Shown: positions 1-8,028 of the stretch, in pieces | Numbering within the stretch: position 1 is the first letter of the stretch | Layout: each line of letters opens with the position of its first letter | Origin: an uncultured Oscillospiraceae bacterium | GTDB taxonomy: Bacteria > Bacillota > Clostridia > Oscillospirales > Ruminococcaceae | Length of the DNA stretch: 41,450 bases | NCBI GenBank assembly: GCA_910589145.1 | Contig: CAJUSD010000030.1 | Coordinates: 1 to 41,450, forward strand | Reading direction: 5' to 3' | Made by a program: the position numbers and the translations under genes | The notes under the pieces: model-generated | What the model saw: the letters and a program-made list of their open reading frames with translations, nothing else | The model's database searches: none | Told to the model about the DNA's origin: nothing

Positions 1-30
1 TCTTTGCACTTAACTTGACAATTCGCATCG

Positions 31-266
31 CAAAAAAGAAAGAAGGAAAGAAAAAGCTCTTGCCAAAGGGGAGTTTCGCGCCTTTTGGGTTCAGTCCAGC
101 TTTGCTGAACTAGCGACCAAAGGGCGCCGCCCTTTGGAAACCTGCCGCTTTCGAGAAAGCGGCCAAAGCTTTTCATACGGGTTTGGTTTGTGACTGTCTT
201 GGCTTTGTGCCCGCGCCGAAGGTTTTCTGTTTCTTTTTTGCAATGATTCTGAATTTTGATTTCCGT
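31..266 (-). repeat. Family A dispersed repeat, copy 1 (distal end truncated)
   Basis: This is an inverted copy of the repeats at 1964-2306 and 32790-33137. The shared blocks are the poly-purine AAAAAAGAAAGAAGGAAAG stretch, the GCCGCTTTC/GAAAGCGGC hairpin, the GGTTTGGTTTGTGACTGTC block and the terminal ATTCTGAATTTTGATTTCC. The right end (about 251-266) matches the left terminus of copy 2 in reverse complement. The left end diverges at about position 31, so the part holding the CACCCC/GGGGTG hairpin is missing. No coding potential was seen. Confidence 0.8.
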
Positions 267-285
267 GGGAAAAGTAAAAAGCGCA

Positions 286-840
286 TTACCCTAGCAGCTC
301 TGTCTGAATTGCTTCCCCGTCCAAACTTTTAATTGTAAACATACCTTCTTCAAAGGTTAAATAGCTGGGGGGATTTCCCTCTTTTGGAAGGGAGACAGAA
401 CCGGGATTAATTGCAAGGATTTTTCCATTTAATCCCCAATGCTCAATGCTTTGTATGTGGGTATGGCCATACAAAAGTACATCCCCTTTTTTAAGAGGAG
501 GCAGGTTATCCTGATTGAAAATATGACCATGGGTACAGAACATATTTGTATTGTCCACCATGAGAAAAGCATAATCGGCAAGGATAGGGAATTCTAAAAC
601 CATTTGGTCAACATCTGCATCACAGTTGCCGCGGACACAGATAATTTCCTCCTTGATACTGTTTAACAGGCTTGTTACATGGATGGGGTCGTAACCTTTG
701 GGGACTCCGTTGCGGGGGCCGTGGTACAGCAGATCTCCCAACAGAATCAGTTTATCTGCCCTTTCGCGCAGATATGCCTCCAGCATTTTTTCACAACCGG
801 AAAGTACCCCGTGAATGTCTGATGCAAACATTAATTTCAT
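286..840 (-). CDS. yfcE: YfcE-type metallophosphoesterase (phosphodiesterase)
   Basis: This is a calcineurin-like metallophosphoesterase of the YfcE/MJ0936 group, which hydrolyses phosphodiester model substrates with a two-metal centre; the physiological substrate is not known. The metal-ligand motifs appear in order: SDIHG near residue 7, GDLLYHG near 36, GNCD near 71 and GHTH near 125. I start it at the ATG at 840, preceded by GGGAG at good spacing, which gives 184 residues, the usual YfcE length. An upstream in-frame ATG at 867 would add nine residues with no better ribosome site. A weak promoter-like TTGATA-16-TAAATT lies upstream. The gene sits alone between inverted family A repeats together with the next gene. 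Confidence 0.88.
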   Translation of the reverse strand: MKLMFASDIHGVLSGCEKMLEAYLRERADKLILLGDLLYHGPRNGVPKGYDPIHVTSLLNSIKEEIICVRGNCDADVDQMVLEFPILADYAFLMVDNTNMFCTHGHIFNQDNLPPLKKGDVLLYGHTHIQSIEHWGLNGKILAINPGSVSLPKEGNPPSYLTFEEGMFTIKSLDGEAIQTELLG

Positions 841-949
841 TTCATTAACTCCCTTCATATCAATCATTTTTAATCTGCTTACAGTTGTACTTGTTTAAAA
901 AATTTATCCACAAATTACTTTTTATCAAACACACATTAATATATATAAA

Positions 950-1000
950 ATATCAGATGAAAAACAACGTTCCAAATCAATGCTGTTTTTCATCTGATAT
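950..1000 (-). terminator. Intrinsic terminator after the EEP-family gene
   Basis: Perfect 17-bp arms (950-966 and 984-1000; ATATCAGATG...CATCTGATAT) enclose a 17-nt loop. Read on the minus strand the stem is followed by a TTTTATATAT tail, 37 nt after the stop codon of the gene at 1038. Confidence 0.75.
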
Positions 1001-1037
1001 CAATGATTGACCGCCCTGTCAGCGTCCCCAAGCTGGA

Positions 1038-1868
1038 TTAAGATTTTTTTAAACGCAGAGTAGCAAGAATAGGATAATGATCGGAAACAAAACGATTTTC
1101 AATTTTCCCGTTATCAATTTCGACCTGCATCACTTCAAAATCATCAGATACAAAAATATAATCAATAGGGCTTTTGGAAGTTTTCCGTTTTCCCTTAAAC
1201 CCATGATAAGTATTGTTAAGCTGGTTCTGACCAAGGATGCTGTAAACATCTTGAAGATGAACGTTTTGATAACCATGACGATTTTCCCGCAGGATACGGA
1301 TAGGGCGGCTGTTGCGGGTACAGTTCATATCCCCCATTAAAATTGTGGGAAGGGGATCGATACTGTTAAAACGGCTCATATATTGCAGTATAATCCGTAC
1401 ACCAAGCACCCTTGCAGGCCCACAGATGTGGTCGAAATGTGTATTAAATACACGGATACGCTGGTTGGAGTCATTGACTACAATTTCCGCAACCGTACAA
1501 ATTCGGGGAAATATGGAAAAATAAGCCCTTGTGCAGCCTTCTTCAGGATGTTTGGACAGCCAAAAGGTTTTATAAGAGGAAACTGTCATATCGTCGTTGT
1601 TTACTATAATATCAGAGTGTTCATCGCTGGATGGTTTAGCCCCTTGGTACCTGCCCCAGCCAATTACGCTGTAATTGGTGAGCATTTGTTGAACGTCTTC
1701 CTTCATTTGTGGGAGAAGTTCCTGTACCCCCACAATAGATGCTCCACACTGACGAATGTATTGGGCGGCATCTTGGCGGCGGTCACGCCAACGATGCTTA
1801 TGGCCAAAATGTACATCACACTTTAAATTAAACGAGGCCACTTTTATGACTGCTGCATCAGAAACCAT
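1038..1868 (-). CDS. Endonuclease/exonuclease/phosphatase (EEP) family hydrolase
   Basis: This is a metal-dependent phosphoesterase of the DNase I / exonuclease III / sphingomyelinase superfamily; the actual substrate cannot be told from sequence. The motifs are in order: SFNLKCD near the N terminus, VGVQELL near residue 47, FNTHFDHICG near 145, the catalytic MGDMNC near 178, PIDYIFVS near 235 and the C-terminal SDHYPI. All EEP catalytic positions (Asn, Glu, His, Asp-x-Asn, Asp-His) look intact. I take the ATG at 1868, preceded by GGGGTG six bases upstream; an in-frame GTG at 1877 is the alternative. There is no signal peptide, so the protein is probably cytoplasmic. A terminator follows at 950-1000. 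Confidence 0.85.
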   Translation of the reverse strand: MVSDAAVIKVASFNLKCDVHFGHKHRWRDRRQDAAQYIRQCGASIVGVQELLPQMKEDVQQMLTNYSVIGWGRYQGAKPSSDEHSDIIVNNDDMTVSSYKTFWLSKHPEEGCTRAYFSIFPRICTVAEIVVNDSNQRIRVFNTHFDHICGPARVLGVRIILQYMSRFNSIDPLPTILMGDMNCTRNSRPIRILRENRHGYQNVHLQDVYSILGQNQLNNTYHGFKGKRKTSKSPIDYIFVSDDFEVMQVEIDNGKIENRFVSDHYPILATLRLKKS

Positions 1869-1963
1869 TGGAATCACCCCAAATAATGATGTTAGACTTT
1901 ACTTATGATATCATTATATCACCGGAGTTTCTGGATGTAAAGGGCTTTCATACGAAATCCCCA

Positions 1964-2306
1964 CAGAAATCAAAATTCAGAATCATTTCAAAAAAGAAAC
2001 AGAAAACCTTCGGCGCGGGCACAAAGCCGAGACAGTCACAAACCAAACCCGTATCAAAAGCTTTGGCCGCTTTCTCGAAAGTGGCAGGGGTCCAGGGTCG
2101 AGCAGCGGAGCTGCTCAGAGCCACCGGTCGCGCCCGCAGGCGCGAAATTCCCCTTTGGCAAGAGCTTTTTTCTTTCCTTCTTTCTTTTTTGCGATGGAAA
2201 AAGAAAGAAGAAGCCCACCATTCTCTCCACCTTCCCTGAAAAACACCCCGGTGGGGTGTTTTTCAATATCAGCCTCAAAACCACCACAAAATTGATTTCC
2301 CTGTAG
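1964..2306 (+). mobile_element. Family A non-autonomous element (MITE-like), copy 2
   Basis: This non-coding element has imperfect terminal inverted repeats (left CAGAAATCAAAATT, right AATTGATTTCCCTG). It is bracketed by the 8-bp direct repeat AATCCCCA (1956-1963 and 2307-2314), consistent with a target-site duplication. Internal foldable units are GCCGCTTTC/GAAAGTGGC, GAGCAGC/GCTGCTC, and a terminator-like hairpin at 2238-2264 (12-bp arms ending in a T run). Most of it aligns with the copy at 32790-33137. There is no transposase; any mobility would depend on an enzyme elsewhere in the genome. Confidence 0.75.
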
Positions 2307-2379
2307 AATCCCCAATAAATTTGTATTAGAAAGAGTGGTTTAAAACCCATAAATGCAAGATTTTTTGTAAAATGAAACA

Positions 2380-2421
2380 GAGAGCTAATCCATCTCTATG
2401 CGCAGAGATAGATTAACTCTC
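2380..2421 (-). terminator. Probable rpsU terminator
   Basis: A hairpin with two single-base interruptions (GAGAG, TAATC and ATCTCT blocks pairing with their complements) lies 22 nt after the rpsU stop. On the minus strand it is followed by the T-rich TGTTTCATTTTAC. Confidence 0.6.
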
Positions 2422-2442
2422 CATATAACAGGCGCGTCGGAA

Positions 2443-2616
2443 TTACTTAAATTTACGTTTCCGCGCCGCCTCAGACTTCTTCTTGCGTTTTACGGAAGGC
2501 TTCTCATAGTGTTCTCTTTTCCGTACTTCCTGTAATACGCCGGAGCGAGCGCACTGTCTTTTAAAGCGTCTCAGTGCGTTTTCCAAGTCGTTGTCTTTCA
2601 CACGAATTTCTGACAT
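2443..2616 (-). CDS. rpsU: 30S ribosomal protein S21
   Basis: This 57-residue, very basic protein has the S21 signature: MSEIRVKDND at the start, ALRRFKRQCARSG in the middle, a REHYEKPS segment, and a C-terminal run of Lys/Arg ending RKRKFK. S21 binds the 30S platform near the anti-Shine-Dalgarno region and takes part in initiation. The length matches Firmicutes S21. The start codon follows GGGAGGG about nine bases upstream. The gene stands alone, with a hairpin terminator downstream. The overlapping longer frame at 2561-2749 is a shadow. Confidence 0.95.
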   Translation of the reverse strand: MSEIRVKDNDLENALRRFKRQCARSGVLQEVRKREHYEKPSVKRKKKSEAARKRKFK

Positions 2617-2851
2617 TTCCTAAATCCCTCCCCACGCCATGCGGCAGGAGTATGCAGACAGACATGCCAAAAGGGAGGCATCTGTGAGCATTTCTGCTGT
2701 ATCTACCAGGGCCCTGGATGTATTCACAGTACAAAAGCGTATCGCTCACACCAGATACAACATGTTATATTATACAGGATTGTTGCCGGTTATGTCAATA
2801 GGAAAGTGAAATTTTTTTACATTTTCATGGAAAATAAACAGGAATAGAAAG

Positions 2852-2879
2852 GCGGGAAGGAAAAAATTGTCCTTCCCGC
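2852..2879 (-). terminator. leuS intrinsic terminator
   Basis: Perfect 10-bp arms (GCGGGAAGGA at 2852-2861 and its complement at 2870-2879) sit 15 nt downstream of the leuS stop. They are followed on the minus strand by a pyrimidine-rich CTTTCTATTCC tail. Confidence 0.7.
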
Positions 2880-2894
2880 AATACAATAGCAATG

Positions 2895-5309
2895 TTATTT
2901 CACAACAAGGTTGACCAAACGCCCAGGTACAAAAATTTCCTTGACAATCTGTTTTCCCTCTAACAGCTCCTGCACAGCGTCCAATTCCTTGGCAGCTTTC
3001 AGGGCAGCGGCTTTGTCTGCATCTGTAGGAAGATTCATACGGGTGCGGATTTTCCCGTTAATCTGAACAACAATTTCTGCTGTGGCGTCAACACACTTGG
3101 CAGGGTCAAAACTTGGCCATTCCTGTTCGTTCAGCATCCCGCCAAACCCCTGGTTTTCCCATACTTCTTCTGTCAAATGCGGAGCAAAAGGATTTAACAG
3201 AAGCAGCAAAGTTTTATATTCTCCCTTGGTAATGCTTCCCTTAGCCTGAATATCATTCAACAGCCCCATCATGGCAGCAATAGCGGTGTTAAACTTAACA
3301 GTTTCTATATCCTCGCTGACCTTTTTAATGGTTTTATGGAAGGCGCTTTCAAGTTCCTTGCTGTATCCTTCTCCACCAGTAAGAATTTCCTGAAGCTCCC
3401 AGATTCGATCAATAAACCGGCGGCATCCCTTAATAGAGGAGGAACTCCATGGGGCGGACTTCTCAAAATCACCGATAAACATCTCATAAAGACGCATTGT
3501 ATCAGCGCCGTATTCACGGATTACGTCATCAGGATTGACGACATTGCCCCTGGATTTGCTCATTTTCTCGCCGTTTTCGCCCAAAATCATACCATGGCTG
3601 GTGCGTTTGGAGTAAGGTTCCGGCGTACCCACTATGCCAATATCATACAGGAATTTGTGCCAGAACCGGGAATACAGCAGGTGCAGGGTGGTATGCTCCA
3701 TACCGCCGTTGTACCAATCAACCGGCATCCAGTAATTCAAAGCTTCTTTGGAAGCAAGAGCATTAGAATTGTGGGGGTCAGTATAGCGCAGGAAATACCA
3801 GGAGGAACCCGCCCATTGGGGCATGGTGTCAGTTTCCCTCTTGGCAGGACCGCCGCAGCAAGGGCAGGTTGTATTGACCCACTCGGTCATAGCGGCAAGA
3901 GGGGATTCCCCGTTATCGGTAGGCTCATAAGATTCTACGTCCGGCAGTTTCAGGGGAAGCTGGTCTTCCGGCAGCGGCACATATCCGCATTTGTCGCAAA
4001 TGACAATGGGGACAGGTTCACCCCAATATCTTTGGCGGGAGAACACCCAGTCGCGAAGTTTGAAATTAACTTTGGGCTGGCCTTTCCCTTCCTTTTCCAA
4101 GTGGGCGATAATAGCCTTTTTCGCTTCTTCAACGGTCATTCCGTCCAGAAATCCCGAATTGACCATAATACCAGTTTCACAATCTGTAAAGGCTTCTTTC
4201 TCAACATCGCCGCCTTTTACAACTTCAACAATCGGCAGGCCGAATTTTTTAGCGAATTCCCAGTCCCGTTCGTCATGGGCGGGAACAGCCATAATTGCCC
4301 CGGTTCCATAAGACATCAGAACATAATCTGATATATAAATGGGGATTTCCTTGCCGTTGACTGGACAGATACCGCGAACACCTTTCAGTTCAACCCCAGT
4401 TTTATCTTTAGCGACCTCTGTCCGTTCAAAGTCAGATTTTTTCGCAGCTTCTTCCTGATATGCCTTAATCTCATCCATGTTTTCGATTTGATCCGCCCAT
4501 TTTTTCAAATAGGGGTGTTCAGGCGACATTACCATATAAGTTGCGCCAAAAAGCGTATCAGGACGGGTGGTATAGATCAACAGGTTCTCCCCAGCAGTGG
4601 TTGGGAAGTTTACCTCTGCGCCGGTAGAACGTCCAATCCAGTTTTTCTGCGAAATCTTGACCTTTTCAATATAGTTCACTGTGTCCAAGTCATCTAAAAG
4701 CCGCTGTGCATACTCGGTAATTTTCAGCATCCACTGGCTTTTTTCCTTATGGACAACCTCGCTGCCGCACCGCTCGCAAACGCCGCCAACCACTTCTTCG
4801 TTAGCCAGGACGCATTTACAGGAAGTACACCAGTTGACGGTAGTCATTTTTTTATAAGCCAGCCCTTTTTTAAAAAGCTGGAGGAAAATCCACTGAGTCC
4901 ACTTATAATAATTGGGATCAGTGGTATCTATCTCCCGGTTCCAATCAAAAGACAGGCCCAAAGATTTCATCTGCTGTTTAAAGCGGGCAATGTTTTTCTT
5001 AGTGACAATTTCGGGATGGATGTGGTTTTTGATGGCGTAATTTTCGGTAGGCAGCCCGAAAGCGTCCCAGCCGATAGGGAACAGGACATTATAACCCTGA
5101 AGGCGGCGTTTTCTTGCAACAATATCCAGCGCCGTATAAGGGCGGGGGTGTCCTACATGAAGTCCTTGGCCTGAAGGATAGGGGAATTCAATCAGCGCAA
5201 AATATTTGGGCTTGGAATAGTCCTCCGATGCGGTAAAGGTATTTTTTTCATCCCAAATATTCTGCCATTTCTGTTCTGCTTTTTTGAAATCATATTTTTC
5301 ATATTTCAT
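2895..5309 (-). CDS. leuS: Leucyl-tRNA synthetase
   Basis: This class I synthetase charges tRNA-Leu in the cytoplasm. Its 804 residues match the bacterial LeuRS length. Visible signatures are the HIGH-type HVGH at residues 51-54 after FPYPSGQGL, the CP1 editing domain with TTRPDTLFGATYMV and a later AHDERDWEFA, two zinc-type Cys pairs (CTSCKC and CERCG), the synthesis-site GSSWYFLRY, and KMSKS at about residues 582-586. The ATG follows a GGAATGAG stretch. It lies 83 nt downstream of rsfS on the same strand. No T-box leader is present in that gap, so this copy does not appear to be under T-box control here. Confidence 0.97.
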   Translation of the reverse strand: MKYEKYDFKKAEQKWQNIWDEKNTFTASEDYSKPKYFALIEFPYPSGQGLHVGHPRPYTALDIVARKRRLQGYNVLFPIGWDAFGLPTENYAIKNHIHPEIVTKKNIARFKQQMKSLGLSFDWNREIDTTDPNYYKWTQWIFLQLFKKGLAYKKMTTVNWCTSCKCVLANEEVVGGVCERCGSEVVHKEKSQWMLKITEYAQRLLDDLDTVNYIEKVKISQKNWIGRSTGAEVNFPTTAGENLLIYTTRPDTLFGATYMVMSPEHPYLKKWADQIENMDEIKAYQEEAAKKSDFERTEVAKDKTGVELKGVRGICPVNGKEIPIYISDYVLMSYGTGAIMAVPAHDERDWEFAKKFGLPIVEVVKGGDVEKEAFTDCETGIMVNSGFLDGMTVEEAKKAIIAHLEKEGKGQPKVNFKLRDWVFSRQRYWGEPVPIVICDKCGYVPLPEDQLPLKLPDVESYEPTDNGESPLAAMTEWVNTTCPCCGGPAKRETDTMPQWAGSSWYFLRYTDPHNSNALASKEALNYWMPVDWYNGGMEHTTLHLLYSRFWHKFLYDIGIVGTPEPYSKRTSHGMILGENGEKMSKSRGNVVNPDDVIREYGADTMRLYEMFIGDFEKSAPWSSSSIKGCRRFIDRIWELQEILTGGEGYSKELESAFHKTIKKVSEDIETVKFNTAIAAMMGLLNDIQAKGSITKGEYKTLLLLLNPFAPHLTEEVWENQGFGGMLNEQEWPSFDPAKCVDATAEIVVQINGKIRTRMNLPTDADKAAALKAAKELDAVQELLEGKQIVKEIFVPGRLVNLVVK

Positions 5310-5392
5310 CTACTTGTCTCATTCCTTTCGGCGCTAAATGCGCAGCGCTGTTCCATCCGCATATGCGACAGCTTTTTTCCTTATCTTCTCTA

Positions 5393-5764
5393 TTATGGTA
5401 CAACTGTATCCGAAATGTCAAGCAGAATTCCATCCGCCCATAGTTTATCCAGGGCATAATATTGACGGGCTTCCTTGTAGAAGATATGGACAATGATATC
5501 GTTAAAGTCCAGAAGCACCCAATTAGCACTCTGATAACCTTCAATGCGCCGGGGTTCGATCCCCAATTCTTTGGACATCATTTCTTCCACCTGGTCGCAA
5601 ATGGACATAACCAGGGATGTATTAGATGCGCTGCAAATAATGAAATAATCCGCCAGCGCCGACTGTTCTGAAATATTGATGGCTTTGATATCAGTTGCTT
5701 TCCTGCTGTCCAAAAGCTTGACAATTTTTTTAACCTTTGGGATTAATTCCAATGTTTCCGCCAT
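5393..5764 (-). CDS. rsfS: Ribosomal silencing factor RsfS
   Basis: This 123-residue member of the Iojap/RsfS/DUF143 family binds L14 on the 50S subunit and blocks subunit joining when nutrients are scarce. The family core is visible: KATDIKAINI, ALADYFIICSASN, the acidic IEGYQSANWVLLDFNDIIVHIF block, and RQYYALDKLWAD near the C terminus. It starts 16 nt after nadD-yqeK, with a GGAGG site just before the ATG, and precedes leuS. The order yhbY, nadD, yqeK, rsfS is the conserved Firmicutes arrangement (yqeI-yqeL in Bacillus). Confidence 0.93.
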   Translation of the reverse strand: MAETLELIPKVKKIVKLLDSRKATDIKAINISEQSALADYFIICSASNTSLVMSICDQVEEMMSKELGIEPRRIEGYQSANWVLLDFNDIIVHIFYKEARQYYALDKLWADGILLDISDTVVP

Positions 5765-5780
5765 AAAACGGCCTCCTTTA

Positions 5781-7001
5781 TCATTCGCTCATTTTCTTTT
5801 TACCTGAAAGGACAGCCTGATTAAAGGCTTCCCAGGTATACTTTACGATAGGGATTTCCTTTTTCGCCAAATAAGAGATAGAATATTTTAAACAGGCTGT
5901 CATTCCTTTATGGATAGATTCTCTACAGGCTTCCCTGAGTTCCTGGGCGCCTGGATAAAGCCTGTCCAACGAAACTGCATCCGCCAAAAAGACGACTTTT
6001 TCCAGAGGGGACATATCCTTTCGGGCAGTTGTGTGGAAACGGATGGCGTTGAGCAAATCCTCGTCTGTAATACCACAGTTTTTCCTTAAAAACGCGGCTG
6101 CGGAAAAACCATGCCATACAGCCGGTACTTCAAAAAGAACGGGCTCCCAATCCAACCCCTCCTGATGAATCATATCCAGCTGGTCTTTATCTGGGGCTTC
6201 CCGATAAATATCATGGAGCAGGCCCGCAAGCCTGGCTTTTGCAGGGGATACCTCGCCGGGGGAAAATTTTTCCGCCATGCTTTGCGCCATATCTGCAACG
6301 CACCGGGAATGGAAAAGCCTTTTTGGGGAAAGCCTTTCCTTCAAAAGCGGCAGGAAATGAAGGCATTCCGGGTTCTGTTCTGTTTCGCTGCATTGATAAA
6401 ACCCTTTTTGCAGCAGGAATTCTGCTTCTTCCTCTCCCATCCAAGCAGAAAGATAGTTCTTATCAGCTCCCAGTTCAACGGCACGACGAATTTGGGTGGA
6501 AGAAACCTCAAAAACAGGCAGGTCGAGGATATGACAAACCGCCCCTAAAGCTTGGAGTTCCTTTTTTTTATTTTCCAGCCGGTTGATATCCTCCTTTTTT
6601 CTTGCACCAGTGCAGATTTGCGCCAACTGGAATATTTCCCTGCTGTTTTTCCAGGAATCAATGGTCAGGAACATATCCGACCCTACAATTAACGTCAAAG
6701 ATGCATTAGGAAACTGTTTTTTTAAAGCGTTCAAGGTATCTACTGTATAACTGTTTCCTTCCCGCCTTAATTCCATGTCCGAAACCTCAAGCTGGGGATA
6801 GGGGCCGCAGGCCTTCCGGCATAATTCCAGCCTGTCCTGGCCGGGAAGGAGGTCAGGGGCTTTTTTATGGGGCGGAATGCGGTCGGGGATGACCAGGACA
6901 CGGCTAAGCTTTAGTGTTTCCTGTACATACAGAGCCAGGCGGATATGGCCGGTATGGATTGGATTAAAGGTTCCTCCTAATATGCCAAGGGATAGTTCCA
7001 T
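5781..7001 (-). CDS. nadD: Fused NadD (NaMN adenylyltransferase) and YqeK HD-domain phosphohydrolase
   Basis: A single 406-residue frame joins two enzymes that are separate neighbours in Bacillus. Residues 1-205 are NadD, which adenylates nicotinate mononucleotide in NAD synthesis: GGTFNPIHTGH at 9-19, a PPHKK segment near 43, VGSDMF near 106 and the closing SSTQIR at 167-172. Residues about 225-400 are a YqeK-type HD domain, a family that includes symmetrical Ap4A hydrolases: His231, His263-Asp264 in LLHDI, His297, His323 and Asp341 are all present. Both active sites look intact. The gene lies between yhbY (17 nt upstream) and rsfS (16 nt downstream), so it is co-transcribed. Confidence 0.93.
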   Translation of the reverse strand: MELSLGILGGTFNPIHTGHIRLALYVQETLKLSRVLVIPDRIPPHKKAPDLLPGQDRLELCRKACGPYPQLEVSDMELRREGNSYTVDTLNALKKQFPNASLTLIVGSDMFLTIDSWKNSREIFQLAQICTGARKKEDINRLENKKKELQALGAVCHILDLPVFEVSSTQIRRAVELGADKNYLSAWMGEEEAEFLLQKGFYQCSETEQNPECLHFLPLLKERLSPKRLFHSRCVADMAQSMAEKFSPGEVSPAKARLAGLLHDIYREAPDKDQLDMIHQEGLDWEPVLFEVPAVWHGFSAAAFLRKNCGITDEDLLNAIRFHTTARKDMSPLEKVVFLADAVSLDRLYPGAQELREACRESIHKGMTACLKYSISYLAKKEIPIVKYTWEAFNQAVLSGKKKMSE

Positions 7002-7018
7002 TCATCCTACTCCTTTGC

Positions 7019-7321
7019 TTATTTCATTGCCTTTTTAAGCTGGATTTTTGGATTCTTTTCATTTCTGCGGTAAAGGATAAATTTTGTACCGATTACCTGT
7101 ACGATCTCTGAATGGGTGGCTTCCGCTAATTGCTGGGCGGTTTCCCTGGCAAAGTCTGGAGCAGTTTCCAGAACGTGCATTTTAACAAGCTCCCTTGCAG
7201 TTAGTGCATCGTCAGCTTGACGGATTAGATTATCATTGATTCCACCTTTGCCGATTTGGACGATTGGTTCCAGGGCGTTGCCCATGGAACGTAATTCAGC
7301 GCGTTGTTTTGATGTCAGCAA
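7019..7321 (-). CDS. yhbY: CRM-domain ribosome assembly RNA-binding protein YhbY
   Basis: This 100-residue single CRM (CRS1-YhbY) domain protein is associated with pre-50S ribosomes. Family landmarks are the N-terminal LTSKQRAELRSMGNAL, the GxxG-type RNA-binding turn in IGKGGIN, VKMHVLETAP, and IGTKFILYRRN near the C terminus. It is the first gene of the yhbY-nadD/yqeK-rsfS-leuS run. The upstream DNA is filled with repeat sequence, so its promoter is probably close to the start codon, but I could not pick one out. Confidence 0.92.
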   Translation of the reverse strand: MLTSKQRAELRSMGNALEPIVQIGKGGINDNLIRQADDALTARELVKMHVLETAPDFARETAQQLAEATHSEIVQVIGTKFILYRRNEKNPKIQLKKAMK

Positions 7322-7408
7322 AATATCACTTCCTAAGAAAAGTAGTTCGGATGTGGGCGAAAACCTAAGTTGAGTACCAGCTAGGGCGAATTAAAAAGGT
7401 TTGAAGGT

Positions 7409-7578
7409 CCTAGGGCGTGTCCCTAAAGTCGGGATGCCTGGATTTTTCGCAAGGAGGGAGTGACTGCAAGGAGAAAAGCGCAGGGAATACTGTATGTATT
7501 CCGAGCATTTTTGACGCAGCAAGCACTCTCTCCTTGTAGAAAAAGACAAGTGCCAAGACTTTAGGGACACGCCCTAGG
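7409..7578. mobile_element. 170-bp MITE-like element with 22-bp perfect terminal inverted repeats
   Basis: The ends at 7409-7430 and 7557-7578 are perfect 22-bp inverted repeats beginning CCTAGGGCGTGTCCCTAAAG. The interior is also an imperfect palindrome: CAAGGAGGGAGTG faces CACTCTCTCCTTG, and the centre is GGAATAC-TGTAT-GTATTCC. The whole unit would fold into one long hairpin. There is no ORF of substance. It interrupts a family E repeat. A target duplication is not clear because the termini are themselves palindromic. Confidence 0.75.
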
Positions 7579-7625
7579 GTTGTGCAGCGGAGCTGCACTC
7601 CTAAAAAGCCCCCGGCCGCCAGTTC

Positions 7626-7669
7626 AGCTCTGCTGAACGTAGCTCTGCTGAACGTAGCTCTGCTGAACT
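7626..7669 (+). repeat. 15-bp tandem repeat, about three units
   Basis: AGCTCTGCTGAACGT occurs at 7626-7640 and 7641-7655, then 14 matching bases to 7669. Each unit carries GCTGAAC, which can pair with GTTCAGC. The same GTTCAGC/GCTGAAC hairpin theme recurs in other intergenic spaces, for example near 12131-12154. Confidence 0.7.
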
Positions 7670-7740
7670 GAACCCGCAAGGCGCGAAATACCCCAGCTTG
7701 CTTAAAGGAAACAGAAACTATCCCTAAAAGATGAATCATT

Positions 7741-7998
7741 AACCGTTTCGCCAATATTTAAAATAAAAGCCCGCTGAAATTGCTAAGGGTGAGGGATACG
7801 ATTGGGATTGGAACCAGCTTCGTGGGAGCAACCCCATGATAGCGGGCTTCTTACGCTGTGTCCAACGTCGTACGTTGGACGAGGCTGAAAGTTTCCCTAT
7901 GCAGCCATCCAGCAAACCGAAGGTCTGCCATGATGGCGTACCTAATACCGAAAAGCCCGCCTTTACGTTCACTTGGGGGAGGCGGGAGGCAACGGTTT
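7741..7998 (-). ncRNA. Candidate structured non-coding RNA, family not assigned
   Basis: The ~260-nt segment is bounded by a closing stem (AACCGTTTCGCC at 7741 pairs with GGCAACGGTT ending 7997). Inside are CCCGCC/GGCGGG, an 8-bp TCCAACGT/ACGTTGGA hairpin, AGCCCGCT/AGCGGGCT, and a GCCATC...GATGGC hairpin with an inner GCAGAC-CUUCG-GUUUGC stem. Strand choice: at two or three stems the minus strand gives G-U pairs where the plus strand would give A-C mismatches (GCAGAC/GUUUGC, UGGGG/UCCCA). It is multibranched, so it does not look like 6S RNA. I could not match it to tmRNA, RNase P RNA or a known riboswitch. An adjoining hairpin at 8006-8023 with TTTTT after it on the plus strand could be a plus-strand terminator. 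Confidence 0.55.
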
Positions 7999-8028
7999 GC
8001 ATAGAACCTGCCGTCTGGCAGGTCTTTT

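Larger units (their letters stand above)
7355..7720 (+). repeat. Family E repeat remnant split by a palindromic element
   Basis: The left part (about 7360-7408: AACCTAAG, TTGAGTAC, GCGAATTAAAAAGGTTTGAAGGT-like) matches the element at 18984-19203 read on the opposite strand. After the insertion at 7409-7578 the similarity resumes with GGCCGCCAGTTCAGCT. The right part ends in CCCGCAAGGCGCGAAA, also seen near 30030. There is no convincing gene in this stretch; the 114-residue frame across it is chance. Confidence 0.55.

Noticed and set aside
3336..4331. 331-residue plus-strand frame inside leuS
   Set aside because: It is antisense to a clear leucyl-tRNA synthetase, resembles no family and has no initiation signals.
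5310..5392. T-box leader before leuS
   Set aside because: The gap is only 83 nt and contains no T-box sequence or terminator/antiterminator pair.
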